A DNA stretch of 64,000 nt from an uncultured Collinsella sp. (GTDB lineage: Bacteria; Actinomycetota; Coriobacteriia; Coriobacteriales; Coriobacteriaceae): positions 104,872 to 168,871 of the forward strand of contig CATWVA010000002.1 of NCBI GenBank assembly GCA_958354105.1, read 5' to 3'. The notes under the pieces were generated by a model. The model was not told the DNA's origin and ran no database searches. It worked only from the letters and a program-made list of their open reading frames with translations. Of this stretch, positions 44,501-52,621 are shown one piece after another (positions within the stretch are counted from its first letter, which is position 1; every line of letters starts with the position of its first letter). Position numbers and translations under genes: made by a program.

Positions 44501-45958
44501 CTGGGCGAGCCCGAGAATATCAACGGCAAAATGGTGGTGCCCGTTGCGTACGAGACCGCAGACGGTTGCGGCTGCGCATCGTACGCCGTGATCGGCCAGT
44601 CTATTGCGGGCTGGGGCGTTATGTCACCAGACGCCGCGGTGCCCCGTGCGGTGCCGTGGCCACAACATTTGGGCTTTTTGGCCACCGTCAACGAGCAACT
44701 GCAGCATATTACTTGGACGCGAGGCGCATCGGCATTTGCATCGCAGCCCGTGGGTGCCGCAGGCTGTGGCCCGGCATCGTTTAGCGTAAGCAACAACGGC
44801 AGGTGCGTGCTCTATGTAGAGAACACCGACGGCAAGGTGGGACAAACCTACGACGAAGAAGGCAACCCGGCAGCAGTGATGGGCAAGCACTTCCGCATCT
44901 TCGCCAGTACTTTGGCAGGCGATCTGTTCACGGAGCCGTTCGTGATGTGCGAGCTGGACCATCCCGTCGATCAGATAACGACATTTTTGACGTCGGGAGG
45001 CATGCTCTCCGCGCTCGCCACGCACATTGTGAGTGCCGAGCAGAGCGAGGCAGAGCTGCACGGCATCGAAGTGCCCTTGGTGGCGTGTGCCACTCCGACG
45101 GGCGCGGTCGCTACCTCAGGAGCGGTGGTGCCCGGAGCAGCAGGCGAATCCTTCATGGTCACGGTTCGAAACGACGGCAACACCTTGCTGACCGCCGGCA
45201 CGATCGATCTGTACCGAGAGGGCTCCAGCCAGCCGTTCTCCAGCGCATCCATCGGATTCGGAGTGAACGCACGCATGGCTTCAATCTACGATCCAGAGCT
45301 TGCCGAGGACGCTTCGGCCAACGACATGGCACACGTGAAGTACGCGCTCGAGGCGTTGGGCACACGTTTTGCGACGCACCCGCTGGTTGCCGACAATGGC
45401 AACGCCGTGCTGGCACCAGGCTGCACGGCACAGTTCCGCATGAGCTTCGCCATCCCCGAGAGTTGGAGCGACGAGGTGGGCAAACGCGTAACGCTGTATG
45501 CGAAGGCGCGTAATCTGGTGGCGCTCGATCCCGTAACGCTCGAGGAAATCCGACCCGGCGCAAACTCGACACTGGGTGCCGTACTGCACGAGCTTCACGT
45601 GTCCGATGCAGCATGCGAACGCTCGGAAGTGCAGGTCGGCGTATGCGACAGCGCGGATACGACAGGGCTTCACGATGCCCCGATGACAGCAGACGGCGAT
45701 GGTGGCTCGAGTGGCGGCGGTACTGACGAGGGCGGCGGCTCCGGCGGAAGCAGCTCCGGCAGCGGCAAGGATCACGGCAATAACAAGCGCTCCGGAAAAG
45801 CGGGCGCACTTGCGGGCACGGGCGACGTCAACGCTCCCCTTACGGCAGCCGCTGCGGCACTCGCCGCGGCAGGCGCCGGCCTTATCGCCTACAGCGCCCG
45901 CCGCACGGCGCTCGAAACCGACACCGCAAATGAGGTCAATTCGGATAGGCCTCGCTAG
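41591..45958 (+). CDS. Large predicted Tat-exported, sortase-anchored surface protein
   Basis: About 1455 residues from ATG 41591 (GGGAG upstream). The N-terminus MLDRRSLLVAGVSSLASIML has the twin-Arg Tat pattern. Residues about 50-145 resemble a carboxypeptidase-regulatory-like beta sandwich (NTPITGAQVTLTSRYAAGKQ...DDEGTAIFEV). The middle 1200 residues are not recognised. The end has a Gly/Ser linker, LAGTGD, a hydrophobic helix and ARRTALE. LAxTG is the motif known for class E sortases. It is likely a folded adhesin or binding protein on the wall. Confidence 0.78.
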   Translation: MLDRRSLLVAGVSSLASIMLPRVPGSANAFILPFAPTEAHADEKDPFRVLVLSRTMFGVVVVDVANKNTPITGAQVTLTSRYAAGKQLTATTDDEGTAIFEVAPLSEGYVDEATLLDAYDFNGGISISMAGYRDVEIPLSRVQGGTAITAPTRPLSDGEPYFRQLTFDEWDIQYADATFMAMPADEAANDQPNTHAFTVQAHLPQGGQATLRINKVMPAAGSSSETVTQIGQVKASASGADNLATFTLEDKFLDAASSLLEEGCKLRFVLDYQDKTYTLSSPMAVVTAPAAKAESGSTTIVPTTMDQEITPFDFPASFPGIGGNKFTCWMPSFPILFDFSFAGYVLFGGGYKPASYMNDSGNPDPEYWKKSPRESGAKQANRYLDEMEGKWNQYKSMSAGSGTDPRNTKLLRHHCTLLFTMDIATQLYGSLAYDWVGKTWGNNNDPAYGNIKALFQVRTDLNWTEQFTLGPVPFFLNVNPWVLAKLALAVGAHTHGSGAAFFKNISLDYSNTSGSFTIQIGLAVTFGAGVAGVASSAVRGAASLTLFIGYEKADGHQLPRLRVGADVDVDVILQFVMFKWTTKAWSGSWPTLLDSWNMSVNNGNQYVLQRSELALGGDTPYTLNACFGSGGNAEAGGVPQFIASATIVTNAELLARAEVKATAVNAAPVVRDWDQAVTRIELEADAESDGTGQIEHFVHALIENDENAAPMYKYTYIGQATNAVADPNANSAGVSEDERGGIKPSSDNVLFSGVLSEAHMKLTMIAGVECLFRIASVRYGDNGRSRLVVHTKTNGTWSAPTPVDFPLGFGEGDVERDGIYDYDFDVVEYTDGRGNQDAYVLLVSGERPDGDNTLFDTASTAGILSVVRLRISNDETRVVSHTSWRSISRGRLQEDGYHCLQCPRITVGKTLVDGRLSGAYLHRRGTTAEKALGSEAEVALECFTLWSDVSSDSLTFRQVLRFPQAPSSIELGEPENINGKMVVPVAYETADGCGCASYAVIGQSIAGWGVMSPDAAVPRAVPWPQHLGFLATVNEQLQHITWTRGASAFASQPVGAAGCGPASFSVSNNGRCVLYVENTDGKVGQTYDEEGNPAAVMGKHFRIFASTLAGDLFTEPFVMCELDHPVDQITTFLTSGGMLSALATHIVSAEQSEAELHGIEVPLVACATPTGAVATSGAVVPGAAGESFMVTVRNDGNTLLTAGTIDLYREGSSQPFSSASIGFGVNARMASIYDPELAEDASANDMAHVKYALEALGTRFATHPLVADNGNAVLAPGCTAQFRMSFAIPESWSDEVGKRVTLYAKARNLVALDPVTLEEIRPGANSTLGAVLHELHVSDAACERSEVQVGVCDSADTTGLHDAPMTADGDGGSSGGGTDEGGGSGGSSSGSGKDHGNNKRSGKAGALAGTGDVNAPLTAAAAALAAAGAGLIAYSARRTALETDTANEVNSDRPR

Positions 45959-46008
45959 CTCCTAGTTACTTTTGTGAGAGACGCCGACTCGGCTCATCGA
46001 ACATCAAA

Positions 46009-46044
46009 ATGGGTTGGTTCTGGATACCCAGAGCCAACCCATTG
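46009..46044. terminator. Bidirectional terminator
   Basis: AATGGGTTGGTTCTGG, ATAC, CCAGAGCCAACCCATT forms a long stem between the convergent surface-protein and membrane-protein genes. A-runs precede it on the left. Confidence 0.82.
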
Positions 46045-46048
46045 CGCA

Positions 46049-46633
46049 TTAAATGTCGTCCGAGGAGTCGAGTTCTGCCTCGAGCTTGGCACGGCGTCTT
46101 TTCGCCGTGAAAAACGTTGCGCACAGGACAGCAAACGTGGCCGCGAAAATCGTCGCTCCGCAGAACACGCCCGTGGCCAGGTTCGCCAACCAAAAGACGC
46201 TTTCGAGCGGTACGATCTGCGCCTCAGCGATACAGCGCATTGCGGCAATAACAAGCGCGAACGCGGCGCCGCTAAGACCGCTGACAAGCAGGAAATATCC
46301 AACAGGAAGATGCTCGGTTTGCCCAAAACGATTGGTATCGACATAGCCCTTCCGCGTTTGCAGTCCTGCACAAATCAACATCACGAGAACGAGCCACAAA
46401 TACATGGCTGCCTCGAACGGCGTTGCAAAGCCATGCGGCATTTCACTGGCGTCGCTGTGAACCCACGCAACCTGTCGAGCTATAAACTGGTAGAAAAAGA
46501 TCATCAACATGCCAAACGAAAGCAGCACGAAACCAATCTTGTAGATCTTCGCGCTCTCAGCCTCCAGGCGCTCATCCTTTGGGCCGGCATATTCACGCCA
46601 CTTTTGCACGAGTTTTAAATCTTCAAATTTCAT
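46049..46633 (-). CDS. Four-helix membrane protein of unknown function (DUF6773-like?)
   Basis: 194 residues with helices near 32-52, 76-95, 115-135 and 148-172, an N-terminal charged stretch (EYAGPKDERLEAESAKIYKIGF) and a basic/acidic C-tail. Pairs like this, an XRE regulator followed by a membrane protein, are common in Firmicutes and Coriobacteriia; the DUF6773 name is from memory and unsure. It starts 9 bp after the XRE gene, so the two are one operon. Function is unknown. Confidence 0.7.
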   Translation of the reverse strand: MKFEDLKLVQKWREYAGPKDERLEAESAKIYKIGFVLLSFGMLMIFFYQFIARQVAWVHSDASEMPHGFATPFEAAMYLWLVLVMLICAGLQTRKGYVDTNRFGQTEHLPVGYFLLVSGLSGAAFALVIAAMRCIAEAQIVPLESVFWLANLATGVFCGATIFAATFAVLCATFFTAKRRRAKLEAELDSSDDI

Positions 46634-46642
46634 AGCGAACTC

Positions 46643-46873
46643 CTAAAGAGCGTCAGGGTCGACGTCGTTTTCGTCTTCCCAGAACAAGTCGTTCAACGTA
46701 ACGCGTAGCGCTTTACAGATTGCCACGCACAAATTGAGCGTGGGGTTGTAGCCGCCCGCCTCGATCAGACCGATGGTCTGGCGCGTAACGCCCACGGCTT
46801 GGGCTAAGTCGGCTTGCGAAAGGCCGGCCACCGCACGTGCCGCCTTCATGCGGAGGTTCTTTTTGCCCGGCAT
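46643..46873 (-). CDS. Small XRE-type HTH regulator
   Basis: 76 residues, almost all HTH: LRMKAARAVAGLSQADLAQAVGVTRQTIGLIEAGGYNPTLNLCVAICKALRVTLNDLFWEDE. This is the YozG/Cro-like class that pairs with a membrane protein. ATG 46873 has AAAGGAA upstream, so the in-frame codons from 46933 are not used. Inverted copies of ATGACAGA surround its promoter, which suggests autorepression. Confidence 0.9.
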   Translation of the reverse strand: MPGKKNLRMKAARAVAGLSQADLAQAVGVTRQTIGLIEAGGYNPTLNLCVAICKALRVTLNDLFWEDENDVDPDAL

Positions 46874-46890
46874 GGAGTTCCTTTCGTGGT

Positions 46891-46964
46891 AATGGACAGA
46901 TATCCGTTGCAACATGACAGAAATATATTGCATCTATCAGAAGATGTCAACTATATCTGTCATT
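46891..46964 (-). promoter_or_regulatory. Promoter with ATGACAGA operator repeats
   Basis: On the minus strand, TTGACA (46945-46950) and TATATT (46922-46927) are 17 bp apart, a near-consensus promoter for the XRE gene. ATGACAGAAATATA (46914-46927) and TATATCTGTCAT (46953-46964) form an inverted pair around it, and GACAGATAT recurs at 46893-46901. Confidence 0.7.
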
Positions 46965-47298
46965 ATGGAAACCATGTTCGTCATTGCTATGCAGACATAG
47001 CAATTTCGATTCGCTTTTCAATCTTACTCGGGCAGAACCGAGTCGGAAGGAACCGAGTAAGTGGGACTTCGGCAGGGAGCGTGAACTCGCCCGCATTAAG
47101 AAGACGCTCAAGGCGCCCGCCTAGAAAGCGAAGTGCCGTCCTATCTCAGCGCCGAGACCTCAAAGATGACCAACGCCAGCGAAGTATTCGGGGCTCTCGC
47201 ACATGGCTACTCATAATCGATGCCCGCGGCATGGCCAACGCGCACGCCAATAACCGGATTTGCCGGAACCATGCGTGCCCCATCGTTTAATAGCTCCG
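46965..47298. other. Intergenic stretch with no clear gene
   Basis: I see no ribosome binding site plus start in this 334-bp gap. A plus-strand frame ending at 47124 would encode WDFGRERELARIKKTLKAPA before its stop, and a minus-strand frame reads ARMVPANPVIGVRVGHAAG. Both look like gene remnants but match no family I know. Confidence 0.4.
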
Positions 47299-47859
47299 TT
47301 ATTGTTCGATGATCTTCTTGACGAGCGCGGGAACGCCTGCCGCCATCACGTTGTCCGGAAGGTCTTCCGTCACAACACTTCCCGCGGCAATAACGCAACC
47401 GCTGCCGATGGTAACCCCCTGCAGCACGGACACGTTCGCGCCAAACCAGCAGTTATCGCCGACAACGATGGGCAGAGCCTTCTCGAGACCCAAGTTGCGG
47501 TCCTTTGCCTTTAGGGGGTGCGAAGCGGTGTAGAAGCCGCAAAACGGCCCGATAAACACGTTGCCACCAAAGGTGATAGAGCCGCCGTCCATAAAGTAGC
47601 AGCCATGGTTTACAAAGCAGCCCTCACCAAAGCTCGTCTTGCTCCCGTAGTCAAAGTAGGCAGGCGAAAGGACCGTCAGCCCTTGCGGAAGATCGGTATC
47701 GAGCAAGGATTTCAAAGCGTCAAGCTGCGCGTCGCTTCCGGGTTTTGCCATATTAAAGTCATAGCAGAGCGCCTCCGCCTTTGCGCGTTGCGCCAGGAGC
47801 TCCTCGTCAAAGTTGGCATCATGCCACTCCCCGCGCTCCATCTTCTCTTTCTCAGTCAT
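47299..47859 (-). CDS. Maltose/galactoside O-acetyltransferase family protein
   Basis: 186 residues of the LacA/Maa group. The N-terminal maltose-acetyltransferase helix region (KEKMERGEWHDANFDEELLAQRAKAEALCYDFN) precedes a left-handed beta-helix with hexapeptide repeats. The catalytic His is in YTASHPLKAKDR. GDNCWFGANVSVLQGVTIGSGCVIAAGSVVTEDLP forms the coil and acetyl-CoA site. It acetylates a sugar hydroxyl; the acceptor is unknown. It is monocistronic, with an ATG at 47859. Confidence 0.92.
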   Translation of the reverse strand: MTEKEKMERGEWHDANFDEELLAQRAKAEALCYDFNMAKPGSDAQLDALKSLLDTDLPQGLTVLSPAYFDYGSKTSFGEGCFVNHGCYFMDGGSITFGGNVFIGPFCGFYTASHPLKAKDRNLGLEKALPIVVGDNCWFGANVSVLQGVTIGSGCVIAAGSVVTEDLPDNVMAAGVPALVKKIIEQ

Positions 47860-48093
47860 TGCGCCCCCTCAAACAACATGCAGTCTTGATGCGGCAATTC
47901 TACCAGCCGATAAGCCACGGTTTTAACACGAGCACCACGCCGCGCAGGGAATGACCGCAGAAGCTAAAGGTCACCGACTCCGAACGCGCGTTCGATGGAT
48001 TTCGTGTTAGGTGGAATCGCCCAAGGGCTGGGCTATGCTACCTTGACTATCTATATGACTTAAACGCAGCAAAGGAGCACCGAGAGAGCGAGT

Positions 48094-50091
48094 ATGGCAA
48101 AAAACACCGCAAACTATGGTAACGACAGTATCCGCCAGCTCAAGGACGAGGAGCGCGTACGACTGCGCCCCGCCGTCATCTTTGGCTCGGACGGACTCGA
48201 CGGTTGCGCGCATGCCGCCTTCGAGATCCTGTCCAACGCCGTTGACGAGGCGCGCCAGGGCTACGGCAAACTCATCACCCTCACCGCTTTTCGCGATGGC
48301 TCTATTCAGGTAGAGGACAACGGTCGCGGCTGCCCGCTCGACTGGAACCCCTCCGAGAAGCGCTTTAACTGGGAGCTCGTCTTTTGCGAGCTCTACGCCG
48401 GCGGCAAGTATAACAACAACCAGGGTGGCGACTACGACTTCTCGCTCGGCACCAACGGCCTGGGCTCCTGCGCGACCCAGTACGCCTCCGAATACATGGA
48501 CGTCACGGTTTGGCGTGACGGCAACAAGTACTCCCTGCACTTTAAGAAGGGCAAGGTTGTCGGCGCCAAGAAGAAGGCACTCGAGATTGAGCCCAGCGAC
48601 GAGGACCGTACCGGCACCACCATCAAGTGGCGCCCCGACCTTGAGGTCTTTACCTCCATCAGCATTCCCCACGATTGGTATCGCGAGACCATGCGCCGTC
48701 AGGCCGTGGTCAATGCCAACGTGACCTTCCGCCTGCGCATTGAGGGCGACGATGGCGAGTTTTCCGAAGAGGACTTTTGCTACCCCAAGGGCATCGAGGA
48801 CTACGTGCTCGAGAAGGTCGGTACCGACTACCTCACCGAGCCCTTCTTTATCGAGGCCGACCGTCGCGGTCGCGACCGCGAGGACCTGCCCGACTACAAC
48901 GTAAAAATCACCGCGTGCATGTGCTTCTCGCGCACCTTCATGATGCAGGAGTACTACCACAATTCATCGTGGCTCGAGAACGGCGGCTCGCCCGAGAAGG
49001 CGGCCCGCAGTGCTCTGACTAGCGCCATCGACGCCTACATCAAGCAACAGGGCAAGTACAACAAAAACGAGAGCGGCATCAAATGGCAGGACGTCCAGGA
49101 CTGTCTGGTGCTGGTGACCAACTGCTTCTCCACCCAGACATCCTACGAGAACCAGACTAAGAAGGCCATCAATAACCGCTTTATCCAGCAGGCCATGACG
49201 GCATTCTTTAAGGAGCGTCTGTCGACCTATCTGATCGAGAACAAAGACGCCGCCAACAAGATCATGGAGCAGGTGCTCATCAACAAGCGTTCGCGCGAGA
49301 ACGCCGAGAAGACGCGTCAGAGCATCAAGACCAACCTGCAGCAGAAGACCGACATGGCCAACCGCGTGCAAAAGTTCATCGACTGCCGCTCCAAGGACAA
49401 GAGCCGCCGCGAGATCTACATCGTAGAGGGCGACTCGGCAGCAGGCGCCATTCGCACCTCGCGCGATGCCGAGTTCCAAGGCGTTATGCCCGTCCGCGGT
49501 AAGATCCTCAACTGCCTGAAGGAGGATTATCCGCGCATCTTTAAGTCCGACATCATCATGGACCTTATGCGCGTGCTGGGCTGCGGCGTGGAAATCAAGG
49601 ACAAGCGCATCAAGAACCTCGGTGCCTTTGACCTGGATAACCTCAACTGGAACAAGGTCATCATCTGTACGGACGCCGACGTCGACGGTTATCACATCCG
49701 CACACTCGTGCTCACCATGCTCTACCGCCTGGTGCCCACGCTTATCGACGAGGGCTACGTGTATATCGCCGAGTCACCGCTCTACGAGATCAACTGCAAA
49801 GAGAAGACCTACTTTGCCTACACCGAGCTCGAGAAGAACGGCATCCTCAAAGAAATCGGCGACCAAAAGTGCTCCATCAACCGCTCCAAGGGTCTTGGTG
49901 AGAACGATCCGGACATGATGTGGCTCACCACCATGAACCCCGAGACGCGCCGCCTGATCAAGGTGGAGCCCGAGGACGTCACCAAGATGGAAACCATGTT
50001 CAACCTGTTGCTGGGCAACGACGAGGCGGGCCGCAAGCGTCACATCTCCGAGCACGGCAAGGAATACCTGGACCAGCTAGATCTGCAGTAG
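48094..50091 (+). CDS. Type IIA topoisomerase B subunit (second gyrase/Topo IV type)
   Basis: 665 residues with a GHKL ATPase (AFEILSNAVDEARQGYG, VEDNGRGCP, SLGTNGLGSCATQYAS), a transducer, and TOPRIM with EGDSAAGAIRTSRDAEFQ and DADVDGYHIRTL. The Bergerat motif is NAVDEA instead of the usual NSxDEA, and the lid lacks the classic GGLHGVG. It is therefore a divergent branch, found beside ordinary gyrase in Clostridia and Coriobacteriia. With the A subunit it should form an A2B2 enzyme for decatenation or relaxation (family role). ATG 48094 lies 46 bp before the A gene pair. Confidence 0.88.
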   Translation: MAKNTANYGNDSIRQLKDEERVRLRPAVIFGSDGLDGCAHAAFEILSNAVDEARQGYGKLITLTAFRDGSIQVEDNGRGCPLDWNPSEKRFNWELVFCELYAGGKYNNNQGGDYDFSLGTNGLGSCATQYASEYMDVTVWRDGNKYSLHFKKGKVVGAKKKALEIEPSDEDRTGTTIKWRPDLEVFTSISIPHDWYRETMRRQAVVNANVTFRLRIEGDDGEFSEEDFCYPKGIEDYVLEKVGTDYLTEPFFIEADRRGRDREDLPDYNVKITACMCFSRTFMMQEYYHNSSWLENGGSPEKAARSALTSAIDAYIKQQGKYNKNESGIKWQDVQDCLVLVTNCFSTQTSYENQTKKAINNRFIQQAMTAFFKERLSTYLIENKDAANKIMEQVLINKRSRENAEKTRQSIKTNLQQKTDMANRVQKFIDCRSKDKSRREIYIVEGDSAAGAIRTSRDAEFQGVMPVRGKILNCLKEDYPRIFKSDIIMDLMRVLGCGVEIKDKRIKNLGAFDLDNLNWNKVIICTDADVDGYHIRTLVLTMLYRLVPTLIDEGYVYIAESPLYEINCKEKTYFAYTELEKNGILKEIGDQKCSINRSKGLGENDPDMMWLTTMNPETRRLIKVEPEDVTKMETMFNLLLGNDEAGRKRHISEHGKEYLDQLDLQ

Positions 50092-50136
50092 CAGTAAATC
50101 AATAACGACGGCCCATAAGAAGTTCAAGAGGAAATC

Positions 50137-52377
50137 GTGGCAAAGAAGAAGACGAAGAACCAGCCAAAGAAAAAGCAGGTCAACGCCGAGAACGTCATCG
50201 GCCTGCACTCCGAGGTCACCGACCAGCCGATCACGCAGACGCTCGAGGTCAACTACATGCCCTACGCCATGAGCGTCAACGTCTCGCGTGCATTCCCCGA
50301 GATCGACGGCTTTAAACCCTCGCACCGCAAGCTGCTCTACACCATGTACAAGATGGGTCTGCTCAAGGGCGAGCGCCAGAAGAGCGCCAACATCGTGGGC
50401 CAGACCATGAAGCTCAACCCGCACGGCGACGCCGCGATCTACGAGACGATGGTGCGTCTGGCGACGGGCAACGAAGCGCTGCTTGCCCCCTTCGTGGAGT
50501 CGAAGGGCAACTTTGGCAAGTACTATTCGGGCGACCTGAGCTACGCCGCCTCGCGTTATACCGAGGCCAAGCTCTCCCCCATCAGTGCCGAGATCTTCAA
50601 GGACATCGACAAGGACCCGGTCGACTTCGTCGACAGCTACGACGGCGCCATGAAGGAACCGCGTCTGCTGCCCACCACGTTCCCCAACATCCTCGTCTCG
50701 GCCAACAAGGGCATCGGCGTCGCCATGGCTTCTGACATCTGCGGTTTCAACCTCAACGAGGTCTGCACCGCCACGATGCACTACCTCAAGGATCCCGACT
50801 GCGACCTGCTCGAGTACATGCCCATGCCCGACTTCTCGACCGGCGGCGAGATTATCTACCGCCGCGAGGAGATGGAGAAGATCATCGAGACCGGCCTTGG
50901 CAGCTTCCAGATTCGCTCCCGCTGGCGCTGGATTCCCGAAGAGCGCATCATCGAGGTGTACGAGATTCCCTACACCACTAAGACCGATGTCATCATCGAG
51001 CGCATCGTCAAGCTCTCCAAGGAGGGCAAGGTCAAGGAGATCGCCGACATCCGCGACGAGACCGACCTTTCGGGCCTGCGCATCGCCATCGACCTTAAGC
51101 GCGGCGTCGACCCCGACAAGCTCATGGCCAAGCTCTATCGCTCGACCACGCTGCAGGACTCGTTCTCGTGCAACTTCAACGTGCTGGTCGACGGCTACCC
51201 CCGCGTTATGGGCGTGCGTCAGATCCTGCACGAGTGGGTCAAGTGGCGTATTGAGTCCACGCGTCGCCGCATCAACTTTGACCTGGGCAAAAAGTCCGAG
51301 CGCCTGCACCTGCTGCACGGCCTCGAGGCAATTCTGCTCGATATCGACAAGGCCATCGCCATCATCCGCGGCACCAAACTCGAAGCCGAGGTCGTGCCCA
51401 ACCTTATGAAGGGTTTCGCCATCGACGAGACCCAGGCCGAGTTTGTTGCCGAGCTCAAACTCCGCAACATCAACGAGGAGTACATCCTCAACCGCACCAA
51501 GGACATTGCCAAGCTTGAGGGCGAGATTGCCGAGCTTGAGGAGATCCTCTCCAGCGAGGAGAACATCAAGAAGGTCATCAGCGACGAGCTGGCCGCGGTC
51601 AACAAGAAGTACGTGATGCCGCGCCGCACGGGCAGGATCGAGCCCCATGAGGTTATCGAGGTAAGCTTGGAGCCCGAGGTCGAGGAGTACCCGGTTACCA
51701 TCATGCTCTCGCGCGACGGCTACCTTAAGAAGATGACGGACCGCGTGCTCAAGAAGGCCGCCACGCTCAAGTACAAGGACGGCGATAAGCCCTTTATCGA
51801 GTTCCCGTCCGCCAATACGCACGAGCTGCTGGTCTTTACCAACAAGAGCCAGGTATACAAGTGCAAGGTCGCGGCGTTTGAGGATACCAAGTCGGCCCAG
51901 CTGGGCTCGTACCTGCCGACCGACCTTGAAATGGAACCCGACGAGAGCGTCATCTGGGTCATCGACCCCGAGGACTACAAGGCCGACGTACTGTTTGTCT
52001 TTGAGAACGGCCGCGTGGTGCGCGTCGCACTTGCCGGATACGTTACCAAGACCAACCGCAAGCGCCTCAAGAACGCCATCTATGGTGGCAGCAAGCTGCT
52101 GTATGCCCAGGTGCTCAAGGAAGATCGCGACATCGCGCTGGTCTCGAGCGACTATCGTTTGATGAACTTCAACACGTCGCTGCTCAAGACCAAGACGACC
52201 ACCAACACGCAGGGCGTCCAGGCCTTTACCGCCAAGAAGGGCCGCTCGGTCACCACCGTCGGCACAACCGAGGAGATTCTTGGCGCCGGCGTCTCTGCCG
52301 AGAAGTTCACCGCGCAGAGCCTCCCCTCTGCCGGTGCCCTCATGAAGGAAAACGACATGCCGAGTCTGTTTGACTAA
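50137..52377 (+). CDS. Type IIA topoisomerase A subunit (second gyrase/Topo IV type)
   Basis: 746 residues; a basic N-terminus (KKKTKNQPKKK) precedes the breakage-reunion domain. The catalytic Tyr is Tyr141 in SYAASRYTEAKLS, after PSHRKLLYTMYKMGLL and HGDAAIYETMVRLA. The C-terminal part has beta-pinwheel-like repeats (VTIMLSRDGYLKKM, LLVFTNKSQVYKCKV, LFVFENGRVVRVAL), shorter than in GyrA and lacking a clear GyrA box, so Topo IV-like activity is more likely. The GTG start is at 50137 with AAGAGGAA upstream. It is coupled to the B-subunit gene 45 bp upstream. Confidence 0.88.
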   Translation: MAKKKTKNQPKKKQVNAENVIGLHSEVTDQPITQTLEVNYMPYAMSVNVSRAFPEIDGFKPSHRKLLYTMYKMGLLKGERQKSANIVGQTMKLNPHGDAAIYETMVRLATGNEALLAPFVESKGNFGKYYSGDLSYAASRYTEAKLSPISAEIFKDIDKDPVDFVDSYDGAMKEPRLLPTTFPNILVSANKGIGVAMASDICGFNLNEVCTATMHYLKDPDCDLLEYMPMPDFSTGGEIIYRREEMEKIIETGLGSFQIRSRWRWIPEERIIEVYEIPYTTKTDVIIERIVKLSKEGKVKEIADIRDETDLSGLRIAIDLKRGVDPDKLMAKLYRSTTLQDSFSCNFNVLVDGYPRVMGVRQILHEWVKWRIESTRRRINFDLGKKSERLHLLHGLEAILLDIDKAIAIIRGTKLEAEVVPNLMKGFAIDETQAEFVAELKLRNINEEYILNRTKDIAKLEGEIAELEEILSSEENIKKVISDELAAVNKKYVMPRRTGRIEPHEVIEVSLEPEVEEYPVTIMLSRDGYLKKMTDRVLKKAATLKYKDGDKPFIEFPSANTHELLVFTNKSQVYKCKVAAFEDTKSAQLGSYLPTDLEMEPDESVIWVIDPEDYKADVLFVFENGRVVRVALAGYVTKTNRKRLKNAIYGGSKLLYAQVLKEDRDIALVSSDYRLMNFNTSLLKTKTTTNTQGVQAFTAKKGRSVTTVGTTEEILGAGVSAEKFTAQSLPSAGALMKENDMPSLFD

Positions 52378-52413
52378 AACAACGGCGGCCAAACCGTCAT
52401 GGTTTTACAAGGC

Positions 52414-52456
52414 AGCGGGGCCCGGAATGCAGTAACATCGCGCTCCGGGCCCCGCT
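52414..52456 (+). terminator. GC-rich hairpin after the topoisomerase operon
   Basis: AGCGGGGCCCGGA and TCCGGGCCCCGCT pair perfectly (13 bp) around a 17-nt loop, 36 bp after the A-subunit stop. There is no strong U-tract, but position supports termination. Confidence 0.75.
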
Positions 52457-52532
52457 CGCTGCAACGTAGTCGAATAACAGAACTCCCCGTTTTTCACTCC
52501 TGCAATCCCACGGCACAAGACATGTTAAGCCG

Positions 52533-52589
52533 TTAGCAAAACTTGCAAAAGTTAGCAAAAGTTGCAAAAATTAGCAAAACCTGCAAAGG
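52533..52589. repeat. Three 19-bp direct repeats
   Basis: TTAGCAAAACTTGCAAAAG, TTAGCAAAAGTTGCAAAAA and TTAGCAAAACCTGCAAAGG follow each other without gaps. Each contains two GCAAAA elements about 9-10 bp apart. They directly precede the truncated ATPase frame. They resemble iterons, but no replication gene is present. Confidence 0.88.
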
Positions 52590-52621
52590 GGCCACCATGG
52601 ATTGCAGCAAATGTCTCCGCC

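Noticed and set aside
50077..52392. Very long open frame (771 codons) on the minus strand opposite the topoisomerase A gene
   Set aside because: It mirrors a GC-rich gene with clear motifs on the plus strand, has no ribosome binding site and no family features.
52533..52589. Replication origin iterons
   Set aside because: No initiator gene, no AT-rich unwinding region and no DnaA-box cluster nearby.
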